Below are positions 44,278 through 56,129 of a stretch of 64,000 bases of DNA, piece after piece. The DNA is from Pseudevernia furfuracea. Taxonomy: Eukaryota; Ascomycota; Lecanoromycetes; Lecanorales; Parmeliaceae. Position numbers and translations under genes: made by a program. Where the stretch lies: assembly GCA_022315425.1 (NCBI GenBank), contig JAIUPT010000036.1:496001-560000 (forward strand), given 5' to 3'. The notes under the pieces were generated by a model. That model saw only the letters and a list, made by a program, of their open reading frames with translations. It searched no databases and was not told where the DNA came from. Position 1 is the stretch's first letter. Each line of letters begins with the position of its first letter.

Positions 44278-45366
44278 TCATGATGTGAAATCACAAGTCA
44301 ACATCCCCGGGGCCGCGTTATCCGGCGTGCCCAACTCCTGCGCCGTTTCGAGCGCATTGACCGCATTATCCGTCTTGTCCGCCTCCGCCACCTTATCCAT
44401 ATAGTAGCACCCGATGCTATTCAAGCCGACATCCTGGATAATCATCGCGTGGCCACAGGCACAGTCTTGCTCGATGTTTGCACAGTAGCAGTTAGCGTCA
44501 CCTTTGGTGTTGCCAGTCGCGGTGCACATGTCCTGGATGGCTGAACTGGGCTTCTCGCAGATCCACGACAGGAACATGGCCTCGATGGGCGTGAGGTCCC
44601 CGACCGATTGCGTGTTGTCGCCTTCGGCGATGCACTGTCCGTTGCTGCCGTTGAACAGGTGATGACCCATGACCCAGCCGCTGCCTTCGCCGTTGGGGGT
44701 TTCAGTGGGGTTGCCGTTCGCGTCAACACCAGCGGTCCAGGTGGTGCTGAGCCAGGCGGTGTCGTGGGCATTTTGGGCGAGTCCGGGACTCCATGCGTAG
44801 TCAGTGAGGGTGGAGTTCCATGTCTTGCGCAGGTTGTTTATTTTGTCCTTGGCGGAGGCGCCGGAGGAACCGGTGCAGGGAGGTGAGTACCATGCGTCAC
44901 CGCCGGTGGGGTTGCAGGCACCGGTGGTGTCACTGCCTGACGAGACGGGAGCAGAGGATGGGGAGGAGACGGGGGTTGTGTCGACTGTGCTGGCCTGTAC
45001 AACTGCGAGAACGGCTGAGGATGTGATGACTGGGGAGGGAGCTTCTGGAGCGGCGGCCGCAGTTGTCATAGAAACTGCAGTGTGCTGATGCAGCTTTCCT
45101 GCCTCGCCTGTCCAAGAGTAATGGCCTTCTTGAGGAAAAGCATAGTCTGCCTTGACTTGAACTACGGCGGAGGTCGCCGCAGGAGGTTGTGCATTACCCA
45201 CCACATTGTTCTCGTTGATGAACTCTTGGACGAGGGTGTGAGGACCCTCCTGCCACTGGGAGTAGAAGACGGCGTCTTTCTTCTCGTGGAGGTGTGCATG
45301 CTTGTGTTGAGGGAAAGCCAGGGCGCCAGCGCCGAGGAGGGTTGAAATGAAGACTGGAGTATACAT
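44278..45366 (-). CDS. Secreted CAP/SCP-like protein
   Basis: Intronless, 362 aa. The start at 45366 gives a signal peptide ('MYTPVFISTLLGAGALAFPQ'); the upstream in-frame extension has no such feature. After the signal is a His/Lys-rich patch ('HKHAHLHEKKDAVFYS'), then an Ala/Pro/Ser-rich linker. From about residue 180 there is a CAP-like helical domain: 'INNLRKTWNSTLTDYAWSPGLAQNAHDTAWLSTTW', 'GHHLFNGSNGQCIAEGD', 'PIEAMFLSWICEKPS', then a Cys-rich C-terminus ('CYCANIEQDCACGHA', ending in 'TCDFTS'). Canonical CAP signature motifs are modified, so the superfamily call is moderate. Yeast relatives (Pry) bind lipids; a role here is not shown. Confidence 0.7.
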   Translation of the reverse strand: MYTPVFISTLLGAGALAFPQHKHAHLHEKKDAVFYSQWQEGPHTLVQEFINENNVVGNAQPPAATSAVVQVKADYAFPQEGHYSWTGEAGKLHQHTAVSMTTAAAAPEAPSPVITSSAVLAVVQASTVDTTPVSSPSSAPVSSGSDTTGACNPTGGDAWYSPPCTGSSGASAKDKINNLRKTWNSTLTDYAWSPGLAQNAHDTAWLSTTWTAGVDANGNPTETPNGEGSGWVMGHHLFNGSNGQCIAEGDNTQSVGDLTPIEAMFLSWICEKPSSAIQDMCTATGNTKGDANCYCANIEQDCACGHAMIIQDVGLNSIGCYYMDKVAEADKTDNAVNALETAQELGTPDNAAPGMLTCDFTS

Positions 45367-47700
45367 CGTGGCGTTGTTGGGGGTACTTGTCAAGAGGGTG
45401 AGGTTGGAATCGTGAAGTCGTATATTTTTGGTTTCTAAGACAAACGAAGAAGGCCGTAAAACGCAAGTCTTGGAGGTGTAAGGGCGGTTTGCAGTTTCAC
45501 TAAGTGTGTACTCTTGAAAGAATGATTTTGGCAAGGAAGCTCGCAGAGTGCAGAAGGGAATGAACGAGTGACTGTCTGTCCAAGCAGATAAAAGAATGAA
45601 ATCTACTTTGATGAACACGAAAGGAATGTAGGATGCGTAGAGAGTGTAAAATAGAAAGACAGGAGGAAGAATCAGGAGGTCATTGTTTTCTGAGTGGCTG
45701 AGTGGATGGTCCCACCACCAACTGATTAATGATTATTCCTTTTTCAACGTTTCACATAAGCACAAACCCCCCTTTCATCTCCTGAGCGAATCCATAGATA
45801 CAATATGAGGTAAATAGACGCCGAGGTCCTTCTGTCATGGCCAATGAAAGGGTATCGCTCTTACGCAATCGAATCCTCTGAATGGAGGGAGCCAGTATTT
45901 GCTCGGCGATGACGGTCTCCTGAAGTCGCATCCTTGAAGCTGGCAAGAGTGGAATATGAGCCTTGCTTCCTTCTGTCTCGATCATCATTTTTGTCGTCGA
46001 GGCTCAATTAATAAAAATCGAAAAGATTGCACTGATTTTTGCTTGACGGATTATGGTTGAGGGCGGAAGAAAGGATGTCGAAGCAAAGATGAAAAGTCGT
46101 CGTAATCCCGTTCCCCCGCGAAGGGTCGTACCCCTATTTCGGGTGGCGGTTGCGCCCGCTTCTACCCTCGGAAATTGGGAGACATAATGATTCTATGAGA
46201 CAACTAGAACCGACAACGGATCCTACGACGCATGAGTCTATCGTCTTTGCGTCTCTCTCTCACTCGGACTTATTTGTTTTGCAGAGTCTCGAGAGCCAGA
46301 GGATTCGCGACGCAGCGAACTCTGACGAAATGAATGGTGCGCATCAGGGTCTCACGAAACTCTACAATGACAGTCTGCAGTGCGGCGATGCAAATCCTCC
46401 TGTTTAACGAGAGATTTGGTGGTCCCTTTGCAATTTGCGTGGCTCCTTCAGTTTCAATTCTTACGACAGTATACGCGTTACCTTTGCTTTGGTGTTTGTC
46501 CTGCCCAGGGAATTTTCAGTGACAGCGCACACTCTCCATTTGTTTCTGAGCTCCTTGTCTTCGTCCGCCGCGCCTTCTCAGTCTATCTTCCACAAAGTAT
46601 CAATGAGAGCGCAGAGTCCGCTCGTTGAATCTCTGCGCCTCCCAAGCTGGCAGTCGCGAGCGATACACTCCAATCCAGCCCAGGGCACAAAGGAGAGCAT
46701 AGCCTTGTTGTATCAGTCAGTATTCCTTTCCCCTGCTTCCGCTAGCAGATGGATTGCGCAACCTATATTCTCAGCTCAAGCTGGAAGTTTTGTCGCAGGT
46801 AGTGCTGTTACAGACTAATGCGGAGGGAGAGAGCGTGCGCATCCTGGCGGTGTTGGAGTGAGGCGTAGTCAAGGAGGTCCGTTCCGTCGCGAGGCTGAAG
46901 TCTTTGTAGCCACTTCCTGCAAACCGTGAGGTGTCAGGCATAAGTGTTTATCTATAGTCGGCTTCCATCCTATTTGTAAGTACGCCTGCCACCCTGGTAT
47001 GGGCAAATTGCACGGTACACGCAATGTCAGAGCCGTATTGCAAGAGAATAATTCAGTCGACGCCGAAATTTCGCATGGTTCGCTTGTTTGACGCGCCTGT
47101 TTTTCAGCTGCATCCTCCTCCCCATGCATATGTCGCAGTCAACGTCGCTCTTTTTAGGTACGAAATTAAGAAACAAGATAGACATAGCCGGTAGAAAGAT
47201 CCTTTCACTGCCGAAAGGTGGCGTTTCATCTGAGTAACGAGACACTTATGGAGAGTAAAGGGGCTTTCTGCTCCTAAGAGATGGCATGCGGCGCCGTTAG
47301 GCTACCAAACAGGAAGGATTTACTCCGCAATGTACGTACACCAACGTTTCTAATTCTCAGAACCGTCTTAAGCATTTCCAAGAAACCATCATGCTTCTTG
47401 GGGGGCTGGAACGCTACCTTTGCAACATCACAAGATGCCACCGTTGCAGAAGTGATGGACTACTGCGTTCGACCTCATCCAAGATGGCTTGGAGCCAGTA
47501 GCACTGCCTTATCAGGATTCGCCTCGACTTCGTCCGACGATAATGCGTATCCTCGAATTAGTTAAGACAATCCCTGTTCACGGTTAACAAGACAAATGTG
47601 TGCACCGTTCCAGCACAGTACCAAAGGTCATCAATCTATTACTTGCAGAAATGAGACGAATATGAAAAAGGTCATTGCAACGTCGTTAGACTTGATGTTC

Positions 47701-47836
47701 TCAACAAAACAGCTATCTGCGTTTTACCTCTTTCAAAGGGGTTCAAAAGTCCTTCTCCCTATTCGACTTCGCGATGAAGGCGGGTACGGATGTTAGCTTG
47801 GTGATCTTTGGGACTGCGGAATTGCTGGATAGTACG
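47701..47836 (+). pseudogene. Possible MADS-box-like fragment
   Basis: The plus strand reads 'RFTSFKGVQKSFSLFDFAMK' and on to 'AGTDVSLVIFGTAELLDST'. The spacing resembles the MADS-box half 'RxxTFxKRxxxLxKKAxELxxLxxxxVxLIIF'. A gtgagt donor follows at 47837, with branch ctaac and acceptors at 47892 or 47899. The basic N-terminal part is not found in frame, and a stop lies shortly upstream. The Lys-rich DNA-binding residues are mostly lost. Confidence 0.3.
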
Positions 47837-48820
47837 GTGAGTGGATTACGTATGGACTGCTGAGAAGGTGATCAACATCAAAATACTAACAGCTTCCAGT
47901 GTAAAATTTCCACAGTAGCAGCTACAGCACAAGGACCCCATTCACTCACACGGCTTCCTAATTATGTAAACGTCCTGGTTTACGTTCAGTGAGGCCCACT
48001 GCTTTTCATGAGAACGAAAAGCGGATGACCACAATCGCAGCGCATGGGCCTGAAGAGCACGAAAAATGGCGAAGATGAAGAGTTCAGCAACGAAAAAGTG
48101 TGTGAAGAGCACTTCGACTTTGGCGGACAGCGGACAGCGGTCGCTAAATTTCCCTTTGCCATTCTGTAATCACCTTTCCTCTACGTCCACGAACACTTAT
48201 TAGCAGCAGCATAGCCTTGAAGCGGAATTGATTTATAGACTCTTACTCTGCCATCTTCGCAATCCTTTCCTATTTCACCTTTTCGTTTCATACATGCTAC
48301 CATGACCGACATTCAAACTCACTTTTTAAAGTCTTTGGTTCTTTCGCTAAGGTCGAATTCTTCGAGCTCGGCAGATGAGGGTCGCTGAGTGTTGTCAGGC
48401 TGTGGGCGTGGACAGCGGTATCCCGTATTTCGGGGAAGACAGGGGTCGTCTTACTGTTAGACTACCGGCCATGCCATCAGACCAGTCTGGAAGCACCTCC
48501 CAAAAGCTGGAAGCAAGTCAAAGCTGAAGCCGAGGTCGCCCCTTTTGATTATTACTTTTCTCTCGGTCCTGTGCATGTCTTCTGACTCGTTTGAAATTTC
48601 CCGGAGGCGCTTTATGCCGTTCAGTTAGTCAAAAGCATGGTTAAAGTGTCCCAGTCTGGGGTCGCATCGAGCACGCGACTTTTTCAATTCGGCCAATTAA
48701 ACCAACGAGCAAGGGGTTCATTCAGATCTCGATCGAGTCTTATCACGTGGATGCTCTGATCCTGCGGCGAGCCGACGACCCATTCCCGTGAGACCTCCTA
48801 CCAATGATAGACTTCGTACA

Positions 48821-48856
48821 CATCGGTCCACATCGGTCCACATGGGTCCACATGGG
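48821..48856. repeat. Four tandem copies of a 10-mer
   Basis: catcggtcca, catcggtcca, catgggtcca, catggg: three full copies and a partial fourth, with the last two sharing a change of c to g. Confidence 0.8.
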
Positions 48857-50109
48857 ACAATAAAGGCTTCAGGCTGAAAGGCAAGGTTTTAGCGCTAGGG
48901 AGAGAGGCTTGAATGCTTCATGACTCTTTCACGCGTGAATAAGAATAAGAGGTGAGTACGGTAGACTCACTAGAGTTCCCATACAGGGTTTAAGGTGTTA
49001 AGGTGTTAATCCGGGGAAACAATAGGTCCAGACCTGCAGGCAATTGGCTAGTCCCCTTCACCTATGACCTGATCCCGCCGCCTCCTCTTGACCGACGTTT
49101 ACCGAGCGCCAAGATTGCCAAGCCAGGCAGTGACGGAGATGGCCGAAACGGGCACTAAAAGTTCAGGGTTCAAGCTTGATCCAGGAACTTGCATCCTGGC
49201 ATCCTGGCATCCCTCTCTAATAATTAATGCACCCCACCTTCAAATTTCCTCTTGTCTTTCAACACACACCCACCCGGTTAACTTTACGAGCAGGAAACAA
49301 GGAATCAATAAGAGCAGTTGCTTAAAATATCTACGGTTCTGACAGTGCCTATCAGCTTTGCGAAATCTTACACGAGGAGGAGAAGGAGAAGGTCCAGATG
49401 AACGGACGAAGCTAGAAAACTGTCATGCGTGCATCTCGACCTTCCAAGATCAGATAATACTAATAACCTAATGCTTCCAAAAGCTCCAAAGCTTGCGAGC
49501 AGCTACGGCTCGCATATTCTTTCCTTTAATATCCACCAGTCATAAAGCCCAAAAACATTGTTATCTCCGTGCGCTAGTGACCTTTAACAATGACCCAGGA
49601 GAGCGGGGGAAATGGCTGGACGCGGGGCTAGATTCCGCCTTTAGCTGACTCGAACATTTTTGCATTTTTGTGCTACCACAGCAGCCTTGCACGTGAAGCA
49701 GCTGATATCCACCGACATCCAATCATACCCTCAATACCGTATGAGCTAGAAAACGGGCCCGAAATGTAGATTAATTACCAACATTGATTCCCCCAACACC
49801 TGCCAAAATTCATTATCCGTCTGCGCTCAGTAGTGTATCCACCGTGTTACGAAGCAGTAGTCACACTTGGCAATACGAGTGGACCATCAATAATAATAAT
49901 AATTCATCATGGTTGCATCACCTGATCCATCAACGGCAATCATCACGGACTTCAGCTTTACGAGCTTACCTCGCCTGATCATGCTTTCCTGCGGCGTGCA
50001 AAATCTAGTCAATCAACTGCCCTTAGCAATATGCGGGGTCCGGGAGGCGTTTGAAAAACAGTGTGTTGTCCACCACTTACAAACACTCAAATACATAAAC
50101 ACACCCCTG

Positions 50110-50165
50110 GGCCCTGCATATCTACCTTCTCTTTCCCTCCCTCCCTCTCTCACTTACACCTCACC
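50110..50165 (+). promoter_or_regulatory. CT-rich leader tract
   Basis: A pyrimidine-rich stretch (ctttccctccctccctctctcac) 50-100 bp before the transporter ATG, as found at fungal transcription start regions of well-expressed genes. Confidence 0.4.
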
Positions 50166-50216
50166 TCCCAAAACTTCAACCGCTCTAAGGTACTCTCAAC
50201 CAACATCACCGCCATC

Positions 50217-52128
50217 ATGCCTGGAGGAGGAGTAGCACCCGTTGTCATTACAGGCACGACGGACACAACGCGCCTCGAGGCCCCCATCACTATGAGGGCC
50301 TACCTGATCTGTGCCTTCGCTGCCTTTGGTGGTATCTTCTTCGGTTATGACACCGGCTGGATGGGTGGTGTTTTAGCCATGCCATACTTCATCCGTCTTT
50401 ACACTGGCATGCCTTACCCAGACCAGTCTGACACTGCTGCTGTCAATGCTTTCCATTTGCCAGCAAGCGATCAGTCTTTGACCACCTCCATTCTATCCCT
50501 CGGTACCTTTCTCGGCGCTCTCATCGCCGGTGACATCGCCGACTTTATTGGACGCCGAACCACCATCATCTCCGGCTGTTTCATTTTCACCATTGGCTGC
50601 ATCCTCGAAACTGCTTCCTCGGGCCTCGGTCTTATGTGCGCTGGCCGGGTCATTTGTGGACTTGGTGTTGGATTCATATCTGCCATTGTCATTCTGTACA
50701 TGTCCGTAAGTAAAGTCCCAACGAGCTCAAGCTCCTCTCCTCACAATACTGCCCCAAAGGTTTTGACAAGCTTTCTAGGAAATCGCACCGAAAGCTGTTC
50801 GTGGTGCTGTCGTGGCAGGATACCAATTTTGTATCACCATCGGCATCCTCTTAGCCAACTGTGTTGTCTACGCAACTCAGAACCGGGACGATACCGGCTC
50901 TTACCGTATTCCAATCGCTGTCCAATTCCTTTGGGCTATCATACTGGCCATTGGCCTCTTCTTCCTCCCCGAGTCTCCACGATACTTTGTCAAGAAGGGC
51001 AAGCTCGAGGCTGCCGCCAAGGCTCTGTCCCAAGTTCGCGGGCAGCCAATCGATTCCGACTATATCCAGGATGAGCTAGCTGAGATCATTGCCAACCACG
51101 AGTACGAATTGCAGATCATCCCACAAACTACATGGCTGGGTAGTTGGACCAATTGCTTTACCGGCAGCCTCGCACAGGGCAACAGCAACGTCCGTCGTAC
51201 GGTGGTTGGTGAGTCACCATGGCCCTCTCCTTCATAATCGCAACGACTGACACCTAGGTGCTAGGTATCCTTATGCAAATGATGCAACAATTGACCGGTA
51301 TCAACTTCATCTTCTACTTCGGAACCGTCTTCTTCAAGTCCCTCGGCTCGATCTCCAACCCCTTTCTCATCTCCCTCGTTACAACCCTGGTCAACGTCTG
51401 CTCGACCCCCATCTCCTTTTGGACAGTCGAACGCTTTGGTCGCCGCAAGATCCTCATCATCGGAGGTACGGGAATGGTCATCATGCAGTTCATCGTCGGT
51501 ATCATTGGTGTTACCGCCGGCAAGACCTCGAGACATGATAACGCTGCTGTCTCGGCTATGATTGCCTTCATCTGCTTCAACATCTCCTTCTTCGCTGCCA
51601 CCTGGGGCCCGTGTGCCTGGGTGGTTATCGGAGAGATCTTTCCTCTTCCAATTAGATCTCGCGGTGTTGGTATCTCTACCTCGTCCAATTGGTTCTGGAA
51701 CTGCGTAAGTTGAGCCTTATCTATAGATAGAGGATCACTGACTCTGACCATGATAGATCATTGCCGTCATCACCCCTTACTTGGTCGGTACCAACAAAGG
51801 TGATGCGAACCTCGGTGCCAAGGTTTTCTTCCTCTGGGGCTCCCTTTGCTGCATCTCTACCGCCTTTGCCTACTTCCTAGTCGTAAGTTTTCTAATCTCA
51901 ATGGTCACATGCTGCACAAGCTAATATACCACTCCTTAGCCCGAAACCAAAGGCCTCTCCCTCGAACAGGTCGATAAAATGATGGAAGAAACGAACGCCC
52001 GCCACTCCGCTGCCTGGAAGCCCCACTCCACCTTTGCAGAGGAGATGGGTCTTACCAACAAGGGTATCGCTTTGGACGTGCCAGCGGAGGAGATCCACAC
52101 CGCTGTTGTCGAGAAGTCTGCTGCTTGA
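50217..52128 (+). CDS. MFS sugar transporter
   Basis: Five exons: 50217-50705, 50779-51208, 51265-51704, 51757-51882, 51940-52128, giving 557 aa. Introns have gtaagt/gtgagt donors. Intron 2 ends at the ctag before 51265; the earlier acceptor at 51257 would break the frame. Sugar-porter motifs are all present: 'FFGYDTGWMGGVLAM' in TM1, 'GDIADFIGRRTT' after TM2, 'GRVICGLGVGFIS', 'PESPRYFVKKGK', 'MMQQLTGINFIFYFG' in TM7, 'ERFGRRKILI', 'WGPCAWVVIGEIFPLPIRSRG' and 'PETKGLSLEQVD'. Twelve membrane segments are expected. The 'QQLTGINF' and 'PETKG' forms fit hexose transport at the plasma membrane. The start follows ccatc atg and sits just before the conserved cytosolic N-terminus. Confidence 0.92.
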
Positions 52129-53367
52129 GAATTGATTTCACATGTTTGCATGGAGAAGGGAAATTAGTGGGAGGCATGGGAGACCTGGTCTGTAAATAGT
52201 GTAGTAGGATACCCTAGTTGCTAGTAACGGTTGTTACTCTACCCCCGTTCATCTTTTTTTGTTATTGAGAAAGTCAGTTTTGATGATTAATGATGATGGC
52301 AATTGAGATGAAACCTTCCTTTCCCCGCGCCAGTAGTGCTTATATCGCTGCACGTCTTATCTAGGCGTTGCGAAAAGGAGGTCAATGCTTGACATCGCAC
52401 TTTCTGTCTCCCAACTCACTAAATAATAACTATGAAGTAGTTCTTACAATGTCAATAATATATCTTATTTATTTACATTCCTTTTGTCGTATTACTAAAT
52501 CCCAAAAGCCGGTACGTATAATCCATCACGCTAGTCGATACTCTAGAGTAGCTTAGACCTAGCGCGTTTGGGGTAACTGGGGCAGTAGATGGGCGAGCAG
52601 TCGTACGCTAAGCAAGTCTACAACTGATGTATATAGTCCATTGTAGTGACTTATCCTCAGTGATCACCTTTTGGTTTAGTCGTAACGGTTAGCAAACCCG
52701 TCCCTTCTCTGTAACCTAAGTGGCGATAGCAATTGCTGAGATGCTTCCCAAGTACAGAAAATAGAAAGCACCGCAACATCATTGTACCAGCGCCATTAGG
52801 AATCGGACCTAATACGAACTAAATACCTCTGACCACAAGTAAATTACAAAGCCTCTCGCAAAAGCCTCTCTGACAAATGAGATTATTCTATCAGGCAACT
52901 AAATCCGCTACCCCTCGGACACCCTCCGGCAGAACATACCGGAGCTTGGTAGCCACACCCCGGAGGGAAGCCCGGGCACGAGCTCTTTACCGGGAAACGC
53001 TTACAGCGCGGACAGCTCACCGGCTGAGAAGGTCCTCGGGATCGACTTCCGACGTGCAGAGGATACGTTTGCTGATTTGGGGAAACGACTGTTGGCGATT
53101 GAAGCACAGCGTTTTTAAATGATCATGGGATTGGTGCTGGATATAAAGGTTCTATGCCAAAACCTCCGTTATCTTTTTATCTTCTCACCAGTAATGTTTG
53201 CTCATAATTAAATTTCCGCGTCATAGCAATCTTTGTTTTCGACGATTGGAACGTTATGAAATGTTTGAAAAATATATCATCGCATCTATTTCATATCTCC
53301 ACTGAATGCTACATTATTCTCCAACCCAAACCATCGACACAAGCGTGTTCCCTCTTCCTCCAGCATC
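52129..53367. other. Intergenic between convergent genes
   Basis: 3' regions of the transporter and the GST-like gene. No gene supported; an 81-codon frame at 52877-53122 has no feature. Confidence 0.4.
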
Positions 53368-54890
53368 TCAAGACCTCGTGGCAACAAGCTTATTCTTTTC
53401 TCTTCCAACATGCCATCCGCTCGCTATCCACTTCCCCACACAATCCTGCCAGTTCTTCAATACACTGTCCCCACCAACGTCTCTTATCCACGCATCCGCA
53501 GCTTCCTTCTGCTCAGGTGTGTTATACGTTCTATCGAGTATACGTTGCAGCATCCACACCGGATGAGTTTGGAGCGCCGCAGACCCTGCCGTCCTCTCCG
53601 CACCAGCAGCAGAAGAAGCCGAGACATGGAAAGGAGAATGCTCCAGGAAACGAGGTAGGAAGAGCGGCTCGTCAACCCAGGGCTGGGAGTCAAGATGTTC
53701 GATCGTCTTTGCAACCGCATTGGTGAGTATTGGCAGGTAGTCAATCATCAGTAGCCGCGCAACAGCGTTCATACTTGCTGGCACTCCATCGGCATCGTCG
53801 AGAAAGCTCGGCTGATCGTACTGGCTCACGAAGCTTTCACTTCCAGCATCCCACCGTTCAACGTCTTTGCCTGCAAACCTGCCGAGACCAGTGACCCGTT
53901 CGACCCATTCCCACACCAGTGGCGCAGTGGTCTTGATCGTGAACGAGGGGATGGGATCTCTCGAGAGATGTGCATAGAAAGGACCAATGAACGCGAAGTC
54001 CGCAAGGGAGACTGTGGAGCCGAGCAGGAAAGGATGATGCTCGAAGTGTGCGGACAGCAGAGAGAGCAGAGAGTTGAAGTTCTTCCTGAACAATGGTCCC
54101 GTTTCCGGTGTGATGCCGAGGTGTGTAGCACCTACTTTGCGGAAGAATGAAGCAACCTAGCAAGTTGTCTGTCAGTGTTCGAGGGTTGGACACACCGGCC
54201 CCAGGGATAAGGACGTCTAACATTTCGACCTGTCTCTTTGATCTCGGAAACATTCAGCCCTCTTCGTCCGCCCGTGTTCGTATTCCCGAATTCGAACTCT
54301 AAGAATTGCAGCTGCTGGTCGAACTTCTCTTGTTCCCACTCCCCGTCACCCCAGCGCCAGAACATGCCTTGTATAGCAACCCACTCATCCGATAGTATCT
54401 CGAGCATCATGGCTGCGAAGGCGCGTTTAGGTGTTCTGGGCACCACGGCATGGTTCAAGGCAGGTTTTGTCTGCGGTGCAGGGGGAAATGCTTTTTCGAA
54501 AAAGTCGATGATACCTTTGCTGTCCTGAACCGTCTCCCAATGAGAGGATCCATCAGTGCTTTGATGCACGATGAGGAGCGTGGGCATGAAGGCGACGCCC
54601 GTTTGAGGCACGATGATGGTCTTGTAGACTGAGTCGCTTGCGGTGACTGTGGAGATTAGTATGTGGGTGTTGCTTGCATGTGAAAGCCTCGGCTGGCTTG
54701 ATGCTACCTTCTTTGAACGGGATGCCCTTCCATCTCATGTATGACCGCACTCTGTGTTGAAGTCAACAAATGATGAGAAGGACCTCATCGCTTGCAAGAA
54801 AATTGACGCATACTTTCCGGTGAACATGCTGCATTCCGCGCCCAAGAGCTTGTACTGAATGCTTTTCATGCTGCTATTGTTGATGCTCAT
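53368..54890 (-). CDS. Glutathione S-transferase-like protein (GST N- and C-terminal folds)
   Basis: Four exons: 54890-54814, 54751-54708, 54646-54222, 54156-53368, giving 444 aa. Introns of 61-65 nt (gtatgc..acacag, gtagca..ccacag with an actaatc branch, gttaga..gctag). The N-terminal thioredoxin-like part reads 'YKLLGAECSMFTGKVRSYMRWKGIPFKEV', then 'VPQTGVAFMPTLLIV' with the cis-Pro, and 'QDSKGIIDFFEKAFP' at the glutathione-binding turn. The C-terminal helical part has 'HPFLLGSTVSLADFAFIGPFYAHL', the usual GST-C core. At 444 aa it is longer than a plain GST; the extra C-terminal 150 residues are typical of a fungal group of unknown substrate. Cytosolic; no signal peptide. Confidence 0.85.
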
Positions 54891-56129
54891 GGTTGCAAAA
54901 GAGGAAGATGAGTGAGACAGATTCTGCTTAGCTTTTAGGAAGAAGTGACACGAGTGGAGGTATTTGGTGCTTGGAGAACGGAGGCCACATCTAGGGGAGG
55001 GAAAGCCGGCAACATTATATCCTTGGACCCTCGAGGACTTAACAGCTCCATCGCCGTCGTCCGAAGTCCTAGTTCGTTTATAATCACCAATCACGTCCTA
55101 CTACGATCGAGTTATGCGCATCCATTGACACGATAGCCCATGCAAAGCTGATTGATTTGAAACATCGAAGGATTCGATCTGCGCCTTGTAATCAAGAATC
55201 CGAAAGAGGAAAGGCGCAAAGACCTTTTTTTCCCTGACAGGATTCATGATTACCGACACACACAGTACTGAAGGAAAGAATACAAGTCCGGTTTTCTCTT
55301 GGACTCCCTAATATCAGAACATGACATGGTATTGAAGGGATCCCGCTCTACTTCCTACGAAGAGCGACCTTAAACGCTAGTGATTCTGTCGCCATGCCAG
55401 TCAGGGCACTGCAAGCAGGTTAGGCGTCAGAAAGGTAACAGTCGAGTTCATATCGATGCGTTTTTGTATCATCGATAAGAACGAGATTATATAGTTCTAA
55501 ACACGATCATTACCCTGGTTGGTGTCTTGATTGAGTCAGAGAGCGAGGGTCGCTACATCTCAAGCCGCGATTGTTTTCGGGAAGTTTTCGCGCCAGCTGA
55601 CGCCTACCATGAAAAGGGTATTGATGCTGCTTTGATTACCAATATTTGGCCGCTTCTGAGGTCAGGGCAGGCTATTGAGCGTAACAGGATAAAAAGGAAA
55701 TGAAAAGGTTGTAGTGAGCTGCATTCAATGCGATGGCTTCAGATCCACAGATTTAGTGACTGATCTATGAAGTACTCGTATTGATATGAGCACATTTGCG
55801 GAATGAGGCCCTGCTTGAGGAAGCTCTTTTCTTGGCCAGTGCTTTCTGAACGACCTCTCATACCCTACATTTCATGACTCTTAACCGTCGGTCTAGGAAG
55901 GTCAATAATAAGATTTCATAGATGGCTTGATCTGCGAAGAGTCTGACAATCACGAAACCGACTGATGGCGTTACTGACGCATGAAAAGAAAATCGTTGCA
56001 AAGTTCAAGCAAGCTCCAACCGAGTAAAGACCAGCGGAAAAATTAGCAAACAACAGACAAACTCGACTACACAATACCAAGTACCAGGTGTACACTCGGT
56101 CAAGTCCCAAGTGCCCAGCAGAGGAACGA
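54891..56129. other. Intergenic
   Basis: No gene supported on either strand. Confidence 0.4.

Larger units (their letters stand above)
45367..50216. other. Longest gene-poor stretch
   Basis: No complete gene over 4.8 kb. A possible MADS-box fragment (47701-47836) and short tandem repeats (48821-48856, about 49200) are listed. The last 150 bases are a CT-rich leader before the transporter start. Confidence 0.4.

Noticed and set aside
52877..53122. 81-codon Arg-rich frame and its antisense partner
   Set aside because: No recognisable domain, and both strands are equally open, as expected for GC-rich non-coding sequence.
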